From: Candidatus Zixiibacteriota bacterium
GTDB lineage: Bacteria; Zixibacteria; MSB-5A5; WJJR01; JAJRUJ01
Direction of reading: 5' to 3'
DNA length: 64,000 bases
Assembly: GCA_020051695.1 (NCBI GenBank)
Contig: JAGVQM010000021.1
Location: 1-64,000 of the forward strand
This document shows, in pieces, positions 53,108 through 62,386 of this stretch. The notes beneath the pieces are model-generated. The model did no database searches and was not told the DNA's origin. It saw only the letters and a program-made list of their open reading frames with translations. A program made the translations under genes and the position numbers. How positions within the stretch are numbered: the stretch's first letter is position 1; every line of letters begins with the position of its first letter.

Positions 53108-53222
53108 CGACACGACCTCTGCAATCCCCTTCGGCCGGAATTGGCTACCCTCAGACCGGCGGATATTTTATGTTACCGGTGTCGACCGGACAACCCGGCG
53201 CCCCCGGAGAAAGTACAGTATA

Positions 53223-53687
53223 ATGAAATTCGTGTGCGATGACAATCTGGGCCGACTGGCCCGCTGGCTGCGCACGCTGGGTTTTGATACTGTCTTCCAC
53301 CAGGACTTCTCCGATACTGCGGTGCTGACCTGTGCCTTAAACGAACAGCGGACCATCCTTACCCGTGACACCCGACTGGCCGGCAAAGCCCTGGCGCGGG
53401 AACTGGTTTTGTTGTCGTCGTCCGACCCCCTGGAACAGTTACAGGAGGTGATCCGGCAGCGGCCAATTGTTATGCGGATGAGTGATGTGTTCACGCGCTG
53501 TCCCTGCTGCAACCTGCTGGTGGAAAAAATCGACAAACAGGATTATGTCGCCGCCATCCCCGCATATGTATACCAGACCATAAATCACTTCACCCGCTGC
53601 ACGGCCTGCGCCCGCATTTTCTGGCGCGGCACACATGTCCAGCGGATGATTGATTGCTTACGAACAGCAGGGATAACTATTGGCTGA
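53223..53687 (+). CDS. Mut7-C RNase-domain protein
   Basis: About 154 residues. The N-terminal PIN-like part has MKFVCDDNLGRLARWLRTLGFDTVF and ILTRDTRLAGKA with acidic residues, as in the Mut7-C (DUF82) family. A C-terminal zinc ribbon has RCPCCN near 95 and RCTACAR near 126. ATG 53223 is chosen because upstream residues of the open frame are non-conserved. It is convergent with the GH57 gene and overlaps its 3' end by 11 bases. It is a probable nuclease; the RNA target is unknown. Confidence 0.87.
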   Translation: MKFVCDDNLGRLARWLRTLGFDTVFHQDFSDTAVLTCALNEQRTILTRDTRLAGKALARELVLLSSSDPLEQLQEVIRQRPIVMRMSDVFTRCPCCNLLVEKIDKQDYVAAIPAYVYQTINHFTRCTACARIFWRGTHVQRMIDCLRTAGITIG

Positions 53688-55908
53688 TTTGCGCGGGGGA
53701 ATTGCTGTCGGCCGCCGATCCGGCGCCGGCAGGTGTTGCGGACGAAATTTTGCGGTTTCGCGGGCCGGCATAATGGGCCAGTACAGTGGTCCAGGTCTCA
53801 CCCGGCGCAAGTTCCAGCGGCCAGACCGCGCACGCGACCGTACATTGATACGAACGTTCGAAGCCGTCCTCGGAAAGCGAAACCGTATATAACGGGAAAT
53901 ACCACCACTCGGCAGGGCGGTCGGCCTCGACCGAGATCGCCAGATCCCGGTGAGTATCGATAATTTCCCAGTGCCGGTGGTACCCCCGAACGCCGGTGCT
54001 GTTCAGTGGCGAGGTGTCCGCCCCGCCGTCGAAATACATTGCCGTCCCCGGGCGTTTATTCGATTGCAGCGCCGCGCAGAATTCAATGCCGAAGCGCATG
54101 ACCAGCGGCCGGTCCCAGCAGTTGGTCACCCGGTACGCCACATGCATCAGCGGATCGCCCGGCCTGATCCCGAACGTTTTTTCCACCTCGACAGGCACAT
54201 GCTCCGAGCCGACCCACACTCCGCCCCGCCGGCGGAGGACGGCATGTTTTGCCCCGTTGCCCGCGCCGGTCTCCCCGGCATAGGCCTGGTTCACAAAATC
54301 GCCCTGTTCGGGAAATTCGTTATGGGCAAACCCATCACAGTTGGCGGAAGCACCGAAGAAATGATCCAAAAACGATGCGCGGCGATACCAATCGTAAGTC
54401 AAAAACCGCTCAAGATTTTCTTCTTTTTTGGTGATCCGTTCGTGGATGGACACGGAATCCTCGGCGGATTTTTCCCCGGCCGGTTTGAATTTCGCCTGCG
54501 CCACCTTGCGATGGTAGATCTCCTCCCGCCGGGTCAATCCGTCGATCAGGTTGATCCGTTCGTCGTAGAGGTCATATTCGACCAGACTGCCGCCGGCATC
54601 ACATTTCAAGCAGGCAAAGACCTTGTCGTTGGCCAGCAGTATCTCGTCGCGGCCGTCGGCATCAAGGTCTAACTTTTCCACTGCGGCAAACACGCCATTT
54701 TTGGCTGAGGCCCTGTTGACCAGCTGTTCCGCGGCAATCAAATGCTCCCAGATCGCGGCCCGCAGGTGCGGCAGATATAACCCGCCGAAAACACCGTGCC
54801 AGTAGCCGCAATTGCACTGCGCCTGCCACAAATGGTCGCGTGCCGTCGTCAATCCGGGATCGCCGGAACTGGTTTTTTTCGACCAATCCTCGATTTTGTC
54901 TGAAATGGCCAGCATTCGCTTGTGCATCTGGTTGGCCTCGGGATACTTGGTCAGGAAATTCCGCCAGATTCCGCCCCTGGTGAAGATGCCGTATTTTTTC
55001 TCATCGCCGGTTTCATGCAATTGGTGCAGAAAATCCTCGAACCTCCGGCCCGCATCGGTGGGCAAAGCCCATTCGGACATTTCCGCATACGAGGCGGCAG
55101 GCAGGTAGATGCGGCCCAGTGGCGGCAGACGTCGCATCACCTCACCCAGCGGGATAACTGTCAACCAGGCACGGTGCTTGTCCAACTCGGCGAGAAACGC
55201 CTCCAGCCAGCCTTTTTCCCAGACCGACTCGTAGGTTTCCGGCCAGCTCCCGAATTTTTCGCCGTCATCGGCATACACCACGACTGCGTGCGGATGGGTG
55301 CGCGCGGTTTCACGCAGGTATTCGATGGTCACCGATGGTTTTTCGAACGGTATGGCATACCGCAGCCGCTTGGCGATCGGCAGCAGGTTAATCGTCCGGC
55401 CCTGCTCTTCAGTGAGATAGTAACCGAATAACTCGTCCTCGTTCAGCCCGGCGTATTTAAAATGCGTATCATCCAACACCGTATACTGTATGCCCGCCTC
55501 GTGCAGGACCGCAGGCAGGTGCGGTTCCCACACTCTTTCAGCCAGCCACAGTCCGCGGGGTTTGACCCCAAAACGGGCCTGCAGGAACTCGGAGTATTTC
55601 TTGATTTGTCCCAGCTTGTCGCGATCGGGGATGACCGGAAGAATCGGTTCGTAATAGGCCCCAGTCAGTAATTCGACTTGTCCCCGGGCGACCAACTCCT
55701 GAATTTCTCCGGCAATATACGGGTGGTGGGCCAGGATCCATTCCAGCAACACGCCCGAAAAATGGAGCGAGGAACGGAAATCGGGGTATCGTTTCAGCAG
55801 CCGCAGATAGGGAAAATAACACTGCCTGCACACCTGCTCGAAGACCTCGTCGAAATTACCGACCGGCTGATGGTTGTGGACCCCGAAGGCCAGATAGATC
55901 TTATTCAT
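53677..55908 (-). CDS. GH57 4-alpha-glucanotransferase / alpha-amylase
   Basis: A 743-residue glycoside hydrolase family 57 enzyme. The N-terminal barrel has GVHNHQPVGNFD near residues 9-20, LLTGAYYEPILP near 80-91, LWLAERVWEP near 119-128 (nucleophile Glu), and VYADDGEKFGSWPE near 212-225 (acid/base Asp). C-terminal beta domains correspond to DUF1925/DUF1926. The layout matches archaeal and bacterial 4-alpha-glucanotransferases that remodel glycogen or maltodextrins in the cytoplasm; pure amylase activity is possible. No signal peptide is present. Confidence 0.92.
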   Translation of the reverse strand: MNKIYLAFGVHNHQPVGNFDEVFEQVCRQCYFPYLRLLKRYPDFRSSLHFSGVLLEWILAHHPYIAGEIQELVARGQVELLTGAYYEPILPVIPDRDKLGQIKKYSEFLQARFGVKPRGLWLAERVWEPHLPAVLHEAGIQYTVLDDTHFKYAGLNEDELFGYYLTEEQGRTINLLPIAKRLRYAIPFEKPSVTIEYLRETARTHPHAVVVYADDGEKFGSWPETYESVWEKGWLEAFLAELDKHRAWLTVIPLGEVMRRLPPLGRIYLPAASYAEMSEWALPTDAGRRFEDFLHQLHETGDEKKYGIFTRGGIWRNFLTKYPEANQMHKRMLAISDKIEDWSKKTSSGDPGLTTARDHLWQAQCNCGYWHGVFGGLYLPHLRAAIWEHLIAAEQLVNRASAKNGVFAAVEKLDLDADGRDEILLANDKVFACLKCDAGGSLVEYDLYDERINLIDGLTRREEIYHRKVAQAKFKPAGEKSAEDSVSIHERITKKEENLERFLTYDWYRRASFLDHFFGASANCDGFAHNEFPEQGDFVNQAYAGETGAGNGAKHAVLRRRGGVWVGSEHVPVEVEKTFGIRPGDPLMHVAYRVTNCWDRPLVMRFGIEFCAALQSNKRPGTAMYFDGGADTSPLNSTGVRGYHRHWEIIDTHRDLAISVEADRPAEWWYFPLYTVSLSEDGFERSYQCTVACAVWPLELAPGETWTTVLAHYAGPRNRKISSATPAGAGSAADSNSPAQISQ

Positions 55909-55910
55909 GG

Positions 55911-56819
55911 TTAAAACAGTTTGAACTGGACCTGCACATATTTTTTCGGGTTGGCGCGGATATCGGAAATCAGCACGTCCAAATCCTGCGCCGCCGTTTT
56001 CAGTTCATTATATAGTTCGTCATCTGAGAGCATTAACCCCAGTGTACCCTCACCGTTTTCGACCCGCTGCAGGAGGGCTGTCATGCCCGCAGAAAGCGTA
56101 TCCAACCGTCCGGCAAACTGCACCAGCGCGGTGGATACCGTATCGAAGCGGCCGACGGTCTGCCCGATTTGCTGCTCGTTGGCGGCAACCAGCTTGCGGA
56201 ACGAACGCGCCGCAGCAGCAAAATCCCGGGCTGCCTGAGTGAACTCTGCCCGGTTCTCCGCGACCGTCTCTTTCAGTTCCCCGGTCAGCTGCCGGGTGTT
56301 CTCAATCATTTCGGCAAAACCCGAGAGTGTCCCGTCGGAACCGAGAGTGGCGCGGACCGCCAACACCAGGTCATGAATTTCGGCCACCATCCGCCCCAGG
56401 ACCCCCATGACCTCCGGGATGCCCGTGTCGTAGTAACCGATCACCGGTACGGCCAGGTTCAGCAGCGAATCGGCGAACCCGGGCCGGACATCGACAAACC
56501 GCTCACCCATCAGGCCGATATTTTTGACCGCAAATTCCGCGTCGGTTTTCAGGATGACGTCGTCGCCGAGGTTGATGGTGACCAGCACTTTTCCGCGATG
56601 GAGTACTATTGATTTCACTTTGCCGCGGTTGACACCGTTGACCAGCACCGGATCGCCCTGGCTCAACGTCCCGACTTCCGGGTAAATAATCTGCAGTGGG
56701 TAAAAGCGGTGGCCGAAACGGTATCCCTTGATCCAGAGCAAACCGGCAATTAGAATCACCGTGGCCAGGACCACGGTAAACCCGACTTTGATTTCCATAT
56801 TGGCCCGCGGCATAATCAT
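55911..56819 (-). CDS. MlaD/MCE-domain lipid-transport protein
   Basis: A 302-residue protein with an N-terminal membrane anchor (VVLATVILIAGLLWIKGY near 16-33) and an MCE domain (YPEVGTLSQGDPVLVNGVNRGKVKSI near 46-71, LMGERFVDVRPG near 103-114). A helical C-terminal region follows (about 145-260) that could form the long tunnel-like coil. ATG 56813 is an alternative start. MlaD-type proteins carry phospholipids across the periplasm with MlaE and MlaF; those partner genes are not beside it. A terminator separates it from hprK, and it ends two bases before the GH57 start, so those two may be cotranscribed. Confidence 0.88.
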   Translation of the reverse strand: MIMPRANMEIKVGFTVVLATVILIAGLLWIKGYRFGHRFYPLQIIYPEVGTLSQGDPVLVNGVNRGKVKSIVLHRGKVLVTINLGDDVILKTDAEFAVKNIGLMGERFVDVRPGFADSLLNLAVPVIGYYDTGIPEVMGVLGRMVAEIHDLVLAVRATLGSDGTLSGFAEMIENTRQLTGELKETVAENRAEFTQAARDFAAAARSFRKLVAANEQQIGQTVGRFDTVSTALVQFAGRLDTLSAGMTALLQRVENGEGTLGLMLSDDELYNELKTAAQDLDVLISDIRANPKKYVQVQFKLF

Positions 56820-56904
56820 CCCTGATACGGCTGGCTCTACGCTTCGTTTACACTATCGATATCGGCCGAATCCCTCCGCAGGATGACCGGCCCCGCCGGT
56901 GATA

Positions 56905-56943
56905 AACAAAACCGGCCGCTGGATCACGATCTCGGGCCGGTTT
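56905..56943 (-). terminator. Rho-independent terminator after hprK
   Basis: On the minus strand AAACCGGCCC...GGCCGGTTTTGTTT: a nine-pair stem, 17-base loop and T-rich tail, 27 bases after the hprK stop. Confidence 0.7.
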
Positions 56944-56969
56944 GTCGGATCAGCTTGCGGCACATCCTG

Positions 56970-57938
56970 TCATTCGAGGTCCGATTCGAGATAAGCGTCG
57001 GTCGTTTTGCGGCGCCGGAGTTCCTGATTGAGGCGCCGGGAAAACAACTCCGCCGGGTTTTCACCGTAGGTCTTGAGCATATGCGTCATTGCGATGACTT
57101 CGGAAATCACGGTGATATTTTTCCCCGGCGAGACCGGGATGGTGACTGCGGGGATTTCCACGCCCAGGATCGTCGTGTACCGTGTCTCCAGCCCCAGACG
57201 GTCATATTCGGCGCCGGAGTCCCACAATTCGAGCCGCACCTCGACTTCGACACGCTTTTGCATGCGCACCGACTGGATGCCGAACAACCGCTCGATGTCA
57301 ATAATTCCAATCCCCCGGACCTCCATATGAAAACCCTGAATCTCCGAAGCGGTCCCCATGATGACCTTCGGCGCCTTGCGGGTCAGCCGGACGATATCGT
57401 CGGCCACCAGCCGGTGGCCTCGCTCCACCAGGTCCAGCGAGCATTCCGATTTGCCGATCCCCGACGGCCCGGTATACAGCAACCCCACCCCGTAGACATC
57501 CACCAGCGTCCCGTGCATCGTCGTCGTCGGGGCAAACACCCCGTCAAGATACAGCGACAACCGGGAGATGAATTCCGAAGTGGGCAATTTGGTGGATAAC
57601 AGGGCGGTTTGTGTCTGTTCGGCAGCGTGGACCATCTCCACCGGAGGGGTAAGCCCTTTGGTGACGACCACCATCGGCAGGTCAAACGAGAAAAAGCGGT
57701 TCAGGCGCCCCTCGCGTTCATCGGAGTTTTGCGAGGTGATGAATGCCAACTCGGTTTCGCCGATGACCTGGGTCCGGGATTTGGCGAAGCGTTCGAAAAA
57801 ACCGGCGAGAGCCAGACCGGGACGGGCAATTTCACTGTTGACCAGCTCCCGTTTTAATCCTTCGCGGCCGGCCAACAGGGACAATTCCAGTCGGTCCTTG
57901 CGTTCCCGGTACAGTTTTTCAACAGTGGTGGTTTCCAT
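56970..57938 (-). CDS. hprK: HPr kinase/phosphorylase
   Basis: About 322 residues from ATG 57938 (AGG seven bases upstream; a further ATG at 57953 is possible). The C-terminal catalytic domain has YTGPSGIGKSECSLDLVERGHRLVADD near residues 146-172 (P-loop and catalytic region) and GIGIIDIERLFG, the HprK signature, near 201-212. It phosphorylates and dephosphorylates HPr at Ser. It sits in the common rpoN-hpf-hprK gene set. No sugar-specific PTS genes appear in the window, so here it probably serves a regulatory PTS. Confidence 0.93.
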   Translation of the reverse strand: METTTVEKLYRERKDRLELSLLAGREGLKRELVNSEIARPGLALAGFFERFAKSRTQVIGETELAFITSQNSDEREGRLNRFFSFDLPMVVVTKGLTPPVEMVHAAEQTQTALLSTKLPTSEFISRLSLYLDGVFAPTTTMHGTLVDVYGVGLLYTGPSGIGKSECSLDLVERGHRLVADDIVRLTRKAPKVIMGTASEIQGFHMEVRGIGIIDIERLFGIQSVRMQKRVEVEVRLELWDSGAEYDRLGLETRYTTILGVEIPAVTIPVSPGKNITVISEVIAMTHMLKTYGENPAELFSRRLNQELRRRKTTDAYLESDLE

Positions 57939-57981
57939 CTGCAGACCTGCCATCCGTGGCCTGTCGCGGCCCCCTGGTCAT

Positions 57982-58353
57982 TTAAGCGTCTAGTTCCTCG
58001 TCCTCTTCACCGGCAGCCGCCCCGGCCGGCGTCGTCGGCTGTTTGGCTTCCGCCACTTTGCGCTGGCCCTTGTCCTGCAGCCGGGCCTTGTATTTTTTAA
58101 TCTGGGCTTCCATTTTGGTGGTGACTTCGTCGATCGAGGCGTACATGTCGTTCGAATCCGCGCGGCAGGACAAGACTGCCCCATAGACTGTCGCGTTGAG
58201 ATCCGCCGAATGGCGATACTTCTCCTTGTCTAGTTTGAGATGGACATCCATGATATTATCAAAATACTTGGTTAGCGATTGCAGGCGGGTCTCTGCGGCC
58301 TGTTTTATGTCTTCGGTCAAATCAAAATGCCGAGCAGTTATCCGCACCTTCAT
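57982..58353 (-). CDS. hpf: Ribosome hibernation-promoting factor (short form)
   Basis: A 123-residue HPF/RaiA protein: MKVRITARHFDLTEDIKQAAETRLQSLTKYFDNI at the start and MYASIDEVTTKMEAQIKKYKARLQ near 70-93, ending in an Ala/Glu-rich tail. It lacks the C-terminal dimerisation domain of long HPF. It binds the 30S decoding region and stores ribosomes in inactive form under starvation. Good AGAAAGGAG site upstream. 43 bases before hprK. Confidence 0.93.
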   Translation of the reverse strand: MKVRITARHFDLTEDIKQAAETRLQSLTKYFDNIMDVHLKLDKEKYRHSADLNATVYGAVLSCRADSNDMYASIDEVTTKMEAQIKKYKARLQDKGQRKVAEAKQPTTPAGAAAGEEDEELDA

Positions 58354-58828
58354 GCACTACTCCTTTCTGTAAATCCATCGCACGGTTTGTCCCGGTCCTG
58401 CAGCCGAAGTGACTACCCCACAAGAACTTGGGCGCGGACCGCACATGACGTCTGCCGGTGTCGGGCCGGCGGCCATGCCCATTTTGCCCAAGCAACGTAC
58501 ACCGTCGCGCCGAGCACACATACTCTATTGCGCGACCGGCAGCGGCACCCCCTTTATACACGAATCATTTCGGTGAAGACAGCCCAAAGAAAACGCTGCG
58601 ACTTCAAGCCGGCGGTTGACGCCCCCCGTCACTCGGCCGGCAACATGCATGGATGTGGGACACGGCAGAAGTCGATCAATAAACGGCTGTCCAGAGAATA
58701 ATCGCCTGCAACATACGTACAAAAACTCCGGTTTCCGTAGTAAACCGCGGTATGAGTGATGCCCGGCCAAGCGAACTGTCGCTCCCATTTGTAAAATGGT
58801 TTTATCTATAAATTATACGACACGTGCC
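58354..58828. other. 475-base gap between rpoN and hpf
   Basis: No convincing gene, tRNA or repeat. Short frames on both strands lack starts or family signal. The region likely carries a separate hpf-hprK promoter; it is longer than the usual rpoN-hpf spacing. Confidence 0.55.
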
Positions 58829-60241
58829 TTACGTAAATGCTTTCACCGGTTTTTTTTTGACGACCCGCTTTCTGAACCGGGCGGGTTGAATTTTCAGTTC
58901 CTCGCGATATTTGGTTACCGTGCGCCGCGCCAGCTGGATCCCATCGGCCTGCAACCGGCGGAATATTTCCTGGTCCGACAGCGGGCGCGCGGGGTCCTCG
59001 GCGTCGATGATCCCCTGAATCCTGGTCTTGACATTGCGTTTGGTCATCTGGTCGCCGTCGTCCCGGGCGACGCCGCTGTTGAAAAAGAACTTAATCTCGA
59101 AGATGCCCTGTGGGGTTTGGGCATATTTTTCGTTGGCCACGCGCGAAATTGTCGCCACATTCATCCCCACTTTTTGCGCAATCTCCTCCATGATCAGTGG
59201 CTTAAGGTGTTGGACACCCTTCTCGAAAAATTCGCCCTGTTCTTCGACGATGGCGTTCATCACCTTGACCATGGTCGAACGGCGCTGGTTGACTGCGTTT
59301 AACAGCCAGCGGGCCTGTTCGAGTTTCTCGCGCACGTATTTCTTGGTTTCCTGCGGCGAATTATTGCCGCGTTTCAGCAAATTGCGGTAGGCGGAATTGA
59401 TCCGCAGGCGCGGGACATGGCGGTCGTTGTGCAGCACCACATATTCTTCGCCGATCCGTTCGACAATCAGGTCGGGCACAATCGGCAGGGCCGCCTTGAC
59501 AAACCGCCCCTGCACCGATGTCGGCGAAAGGGTTTTGATCTGTTCCATGGCGTCCTGGATGCGCTCGACCGGAACGCTCATGATCCGCGCCAGTTGCAAG
59601 TGGGTCTTGCGCGCCAGTTCATGCAAATGTTCGTCCACAATGCGCCAGGCCAGGGAACCTTCCATTTTTTTCAAGCTCATCTGGATGAGCAGGTTCTCCC
59701 GCAGATCGCGCGCGGCGACCCCCGGAGGGTCGAAAGTCTGGACCAGTTTCAAAATCCGTTCGACATCCTCGGCCTTGACCTTAAGTGCCTCGGCCATCTC
59801 TTCGACAGACACGGTCAGCAACCCGGACTCATCGAGGTTGCCGATAATGAACTCCCCGATCGAAACTTCCTCGGCCGTCAGCTTGTTGAAATTGAGTTGT
59901 TCGATCAGGTATTCGTATAACCCCGGTTCCAGAACAGGCATTTGTTCAGGGAGTTCTTCGTGCCGCTCGCGGAAAGAACGCGGGTAGAATTCGCTGTCAT
60001 CGCCGAGATAAGCTTCCCAATCGATCTTGTTGTCCTCGACGGCGGGTTGGTCCGGTTCAGCAATTTCCCGTTCATCCTCGGGTTGCTCGGTGATCTCTTC
60101 CTCTTCGAGTAGTGGATTGGTCGAAAGCTCATGCCGTAAGGTTTGCTCCAGGCGCAACAGCGGCATTTGTAGCATCTTGAGCGATTGAATAAGCTGTGGA
60201 GCGAGAACCTGTTTCAGTCTTAGTTGCAGTTCAAGTCTCAT
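58829..60241 (-). CDS. rpoN: RNA polymerase sigma-54 factor
   Basis: A 470-residue sigma-54. The N-terminal Gln/Leu-rich region I is LELQLRLKQVLAPQLIQSLKMLQMPLLRLEQ. Region II is acidic (LLEEEEITEQPEDEREIAEPDQPAVED). The core-binding domain is in the middle. The C-terminal DNA-binding domain ends with the RpoN box ARRTVTKYREEL near residues 444-455. ATG 60241 is preferred over the TTG nine bases upstream. It directs transcription from -24/-12 promoters with AAA+ activators; none is encoded in the window. Confidence 0.96.
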   Translation of the reverse strand: MRLELQLRLKQVLAPQLIQSLKMLQMPLLRLEQTLRHELSTNPLLEEEEITEQPEDEREIAEPDQPAVEDNKIDWEAYLGDDSEFYPRSFRERHEELPEQMPVLEPGLYEYLIEQLNFNKLTAEEVSIGEFIIGNLDESGLLTVSVEEMAEALKVKAEDVERILKLVQTFDPPGVAARDLRENLLIQMSLKKMEGSLAWRIVDEHLHELARKTHLQLARIMSVPVERIQDAMEQIKTLSPTSVQGRFVKAALPIVPDLIVERIGEEYVVLHNDRHVPRLRINSAYRNLLKRGNNSPQETKKYVREKLEQARWLLNAVNQRRSTMVKVMNAIVEEQGEFFEKGVQHLKPLIMEEIAQKVGMNVATISRVANEKYAQTPQGIFEIKFFFNSGVARDDGDQMTKRNVKTRIQGIIDAEDPARPLSDQEIFRRLQADGIQLARRTVTKYREELKIQPARFRKRVVKKKPVKAFT

Positions 60242-60661
60242 GGCAGTCAACCACCTCGGTGCTTCCGGCTAATCCTTTAACATATAGTGCGTTAGCCATC
60301 CCGGTCGGCAGCATTTCGGTCTCCAAATGTTATACGTTTGAGCTGCCAGCCCGTATATAAAATACGCCAAAAATCCCCAAGAACAACAATAATTCGCCAG
60401 AAAAATAGCCAAGTCGGCATTTTATATGCTGACCGGAAAACAACCCCCCGGCAACCAAGCAGTAACCGGAGAATTGATCATCCTAATTATATTATCGACA
60501 CCGAGAACCGAGAGTGTAATTCCGGTTGGAGGAATATCCGCGCTTGTGGCAAACCTTGAGTACTGATTACACAACTAATTGAACTATATTAAGTTGACGG
60601 TATTGCTAATCGCCCGGTTTTGACAAGCGTTGGGGGAAACAATGGAAATTGTGTGTGATTT
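60242..60661. other. Gap upstream of rpoN, about 420 bases
   Basis: AT-richer than its surroundings, consistent with the rpoN promoter, but no clear box pair, gene or repeat is seen. Confidence 0.5.
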
Positions 60662-62203
60662 CTATCGGGTCATAAACACTGTAACTTTATGCATGTGAGA
60701 GCGTTTGGTGTGATGCAGCACGACTAAGTCCACCTTGCGGTCATTATTCAAATCGGCGGGATAGACCGCCGCGGGTTCATCGCAGTCGATGCTCAATTCG
60801 GGGTCTTCCGGCAAGAGCCGCCCCTCGTGCCCAAAGAAAAGGTCCAATTCGTCCCCGCCCGGACACGTCACAAAATCAGCACGCCCATCTGTGTTCAGGT
60901 CGCCGACATAGCGCACTGGGACGCGGCCCAACAGATCGGGCGTTTCGGTATCCAGCCGGCAGGAAAGCTCCAGCCGCTCGTCGGGATCAGGCCCGAACGA
61001 ATTGTCGGGGCGCTGGCGATAGGCCAGCAGGTAAATTGTGGCGCTTTTGACGACGACCATTTTGGCCGAGGTGATCGTCCCCAGTTCGATCGCGCACAGC
61101 ACGATATCCTTGTGGTTGTCGCCATCCAGATCGGCAAATTGCGGATAGGCGGTGACGTTTTCAATCGTCAAACTGCGGTGGGGCGTCAGCGTGCTTTCCA
61201 GCGAAAGCGGCCCGTAATGCACTTCGATTTTCGTGCTCGCTTCGGTAATCCCCCCGCTGGTCAGGCACCGTACCAGATCCGAGGAACCGTCGCCGTTAAG
61301 ATCATCCACCCACACCCCGCTGCCGAATGGCCCACGCGAGAAAAACGGGGCGCCGTTGTCGGCCTGTTCCAGATGCGCGTTTTTTTGGAAAGCCAATCCG
61401 GAAAGTGCATCACGGCGGAAACCGGTAATCCCCTGAGTCGAAGACAAAAACAACTCCGAGTGGGCCGATGAAATCGCCCGGGCGGGCGACGGCAGGCAAA
61501 AACTAATCCCCTCCACCCCTGCGGCAACATTCTCCGGCTGGTACCGGCGAGCCGAGGAGGGGCTGCTGATCGTTTGGCACGCCAATGATTCCGCCACGGC
61601 ATATGATCCCGACTCGTCGGGCATCCACAATTCAAGGATATCTCCGCCGGGCACGGCGAGGATCTCGCGCAAGCCGCGCAGGAGGGGCCAGCCGAAATCC
61701 CAGGCGCGCACGGCATAAGGTGGAATCAACGGCCCGATGTCGGGAGTGACCAACCGTTGAGCCGTGGAAGTGAACCCGCCGGAGTCCAGGGAATAATAGA
61801 AAACGCCCCGGCTGTCCAATCCCACCAGTTCACGCCGAGTGTCCCCGACTACATCCGCCAGATCAAAAAAGCCGCCCCGTTCGGGTAAGCTCCAGGACTG
61901 CTTGGTCGTATTATTGAAATTATCCTGCCGGTTCTGCTGAAAAAAAGCCACGCGATATGTCTCGCCATCGACAGCCGCTCGCCGATAAAACACAAAAATA
62001 TCCACCAACCCGTCGCCATCAGCGTCCCCCAGCAGCAGGTCCTCGATCGGACCGTCGATGTATAATTCATGTCTGCCGAAAAAATCGGTGTCGGCGCCCT
62101 GCACGGGCAGGGCCGATACCGCGAGCAACAATGCAAAAACTAAGAGTATCCCCCGGCGGCAATACCCTGTGACCCAGGGGATGTATGGTCTGCTGTCTGG
62201 CAT
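60662..62203 (-). CDS. Exported FG-GAP/VCBS repeat protein
   Basis: A 513-residue protein with a hydrophobic signal (GILLVFALLLAVSALPVQGA-DT). At least five calcium-binding FG-GAP-like loops of the pattern D-x-[DN]-x-D-G are spread over the chain: LGDADGDGLVDIFV, VDDLNGDGSSDLV, FADLDGDNHKDIVL, VGDLNTDGRADFV and PADLNNDRKVDLVV. This predicts a seven-bladed beta-propeller on the surface or in the periplasm. It is probably involved in binding; no catalytic domain is visible. Confidence 0.87.
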   Translation of the reverse strand: MPDSRPYIPWVTGYCRRGILLVFALLLAVSALPVQGADTDFFGRHELYIDGPIEDLLLGDADGDGLVDIFVFYRRAAVDGETYRVAFFQQNRQDNFNNTTKQSWSLPERGGFFDLADVVGDTRRELVGLDSRGVFYYSLDSGGFTSTAQRLVTPDIGPLIPPYAVRAWDFGWPLLRGLREILAVPGGDILELWMPDESGSYAVAESLACQTISSPSSARRYQPENVAAGVEGISFCLPSPARAISSAHSELFLSSTQGITGFRRDALSGLAFQKNAHLEQADNGAPFFSRGPFGSGVWVDDLNGDGSSDLVRCLTSGGITEASTKIEVHYGPLSLESTLTPHRSLTIENVTAYPQFADLDGDNHKDIVLCAIELGTITSAKMVVVKSATIYLLAYRQRPDNSFGPDPDERLELSCRLDTETPDLLGRVPVRYVGDLNTDGRADFVTCPGGDELDLFFGHEGRLLPEDPELSIDCDEPAAVYPADLNNDRKVDLVVLHHTKRSHMHKVTVFMTR

Positions 62204-62386
62204 TACCTGTTACTCGATGTTTCCGACGGCCCCACCCGATGCACTTCCGTCTCACCGCCGGCGCTCAAAATGGTCGTACAAATACCGTCCATGTTGATAC
62301 TCCGCATTTATCCCATTATTAGCAAATACACGAAAAGTGCCGCTTCATTCAACTAAATAATTCGTTTTTGGGAAGTTATTGTCCTA

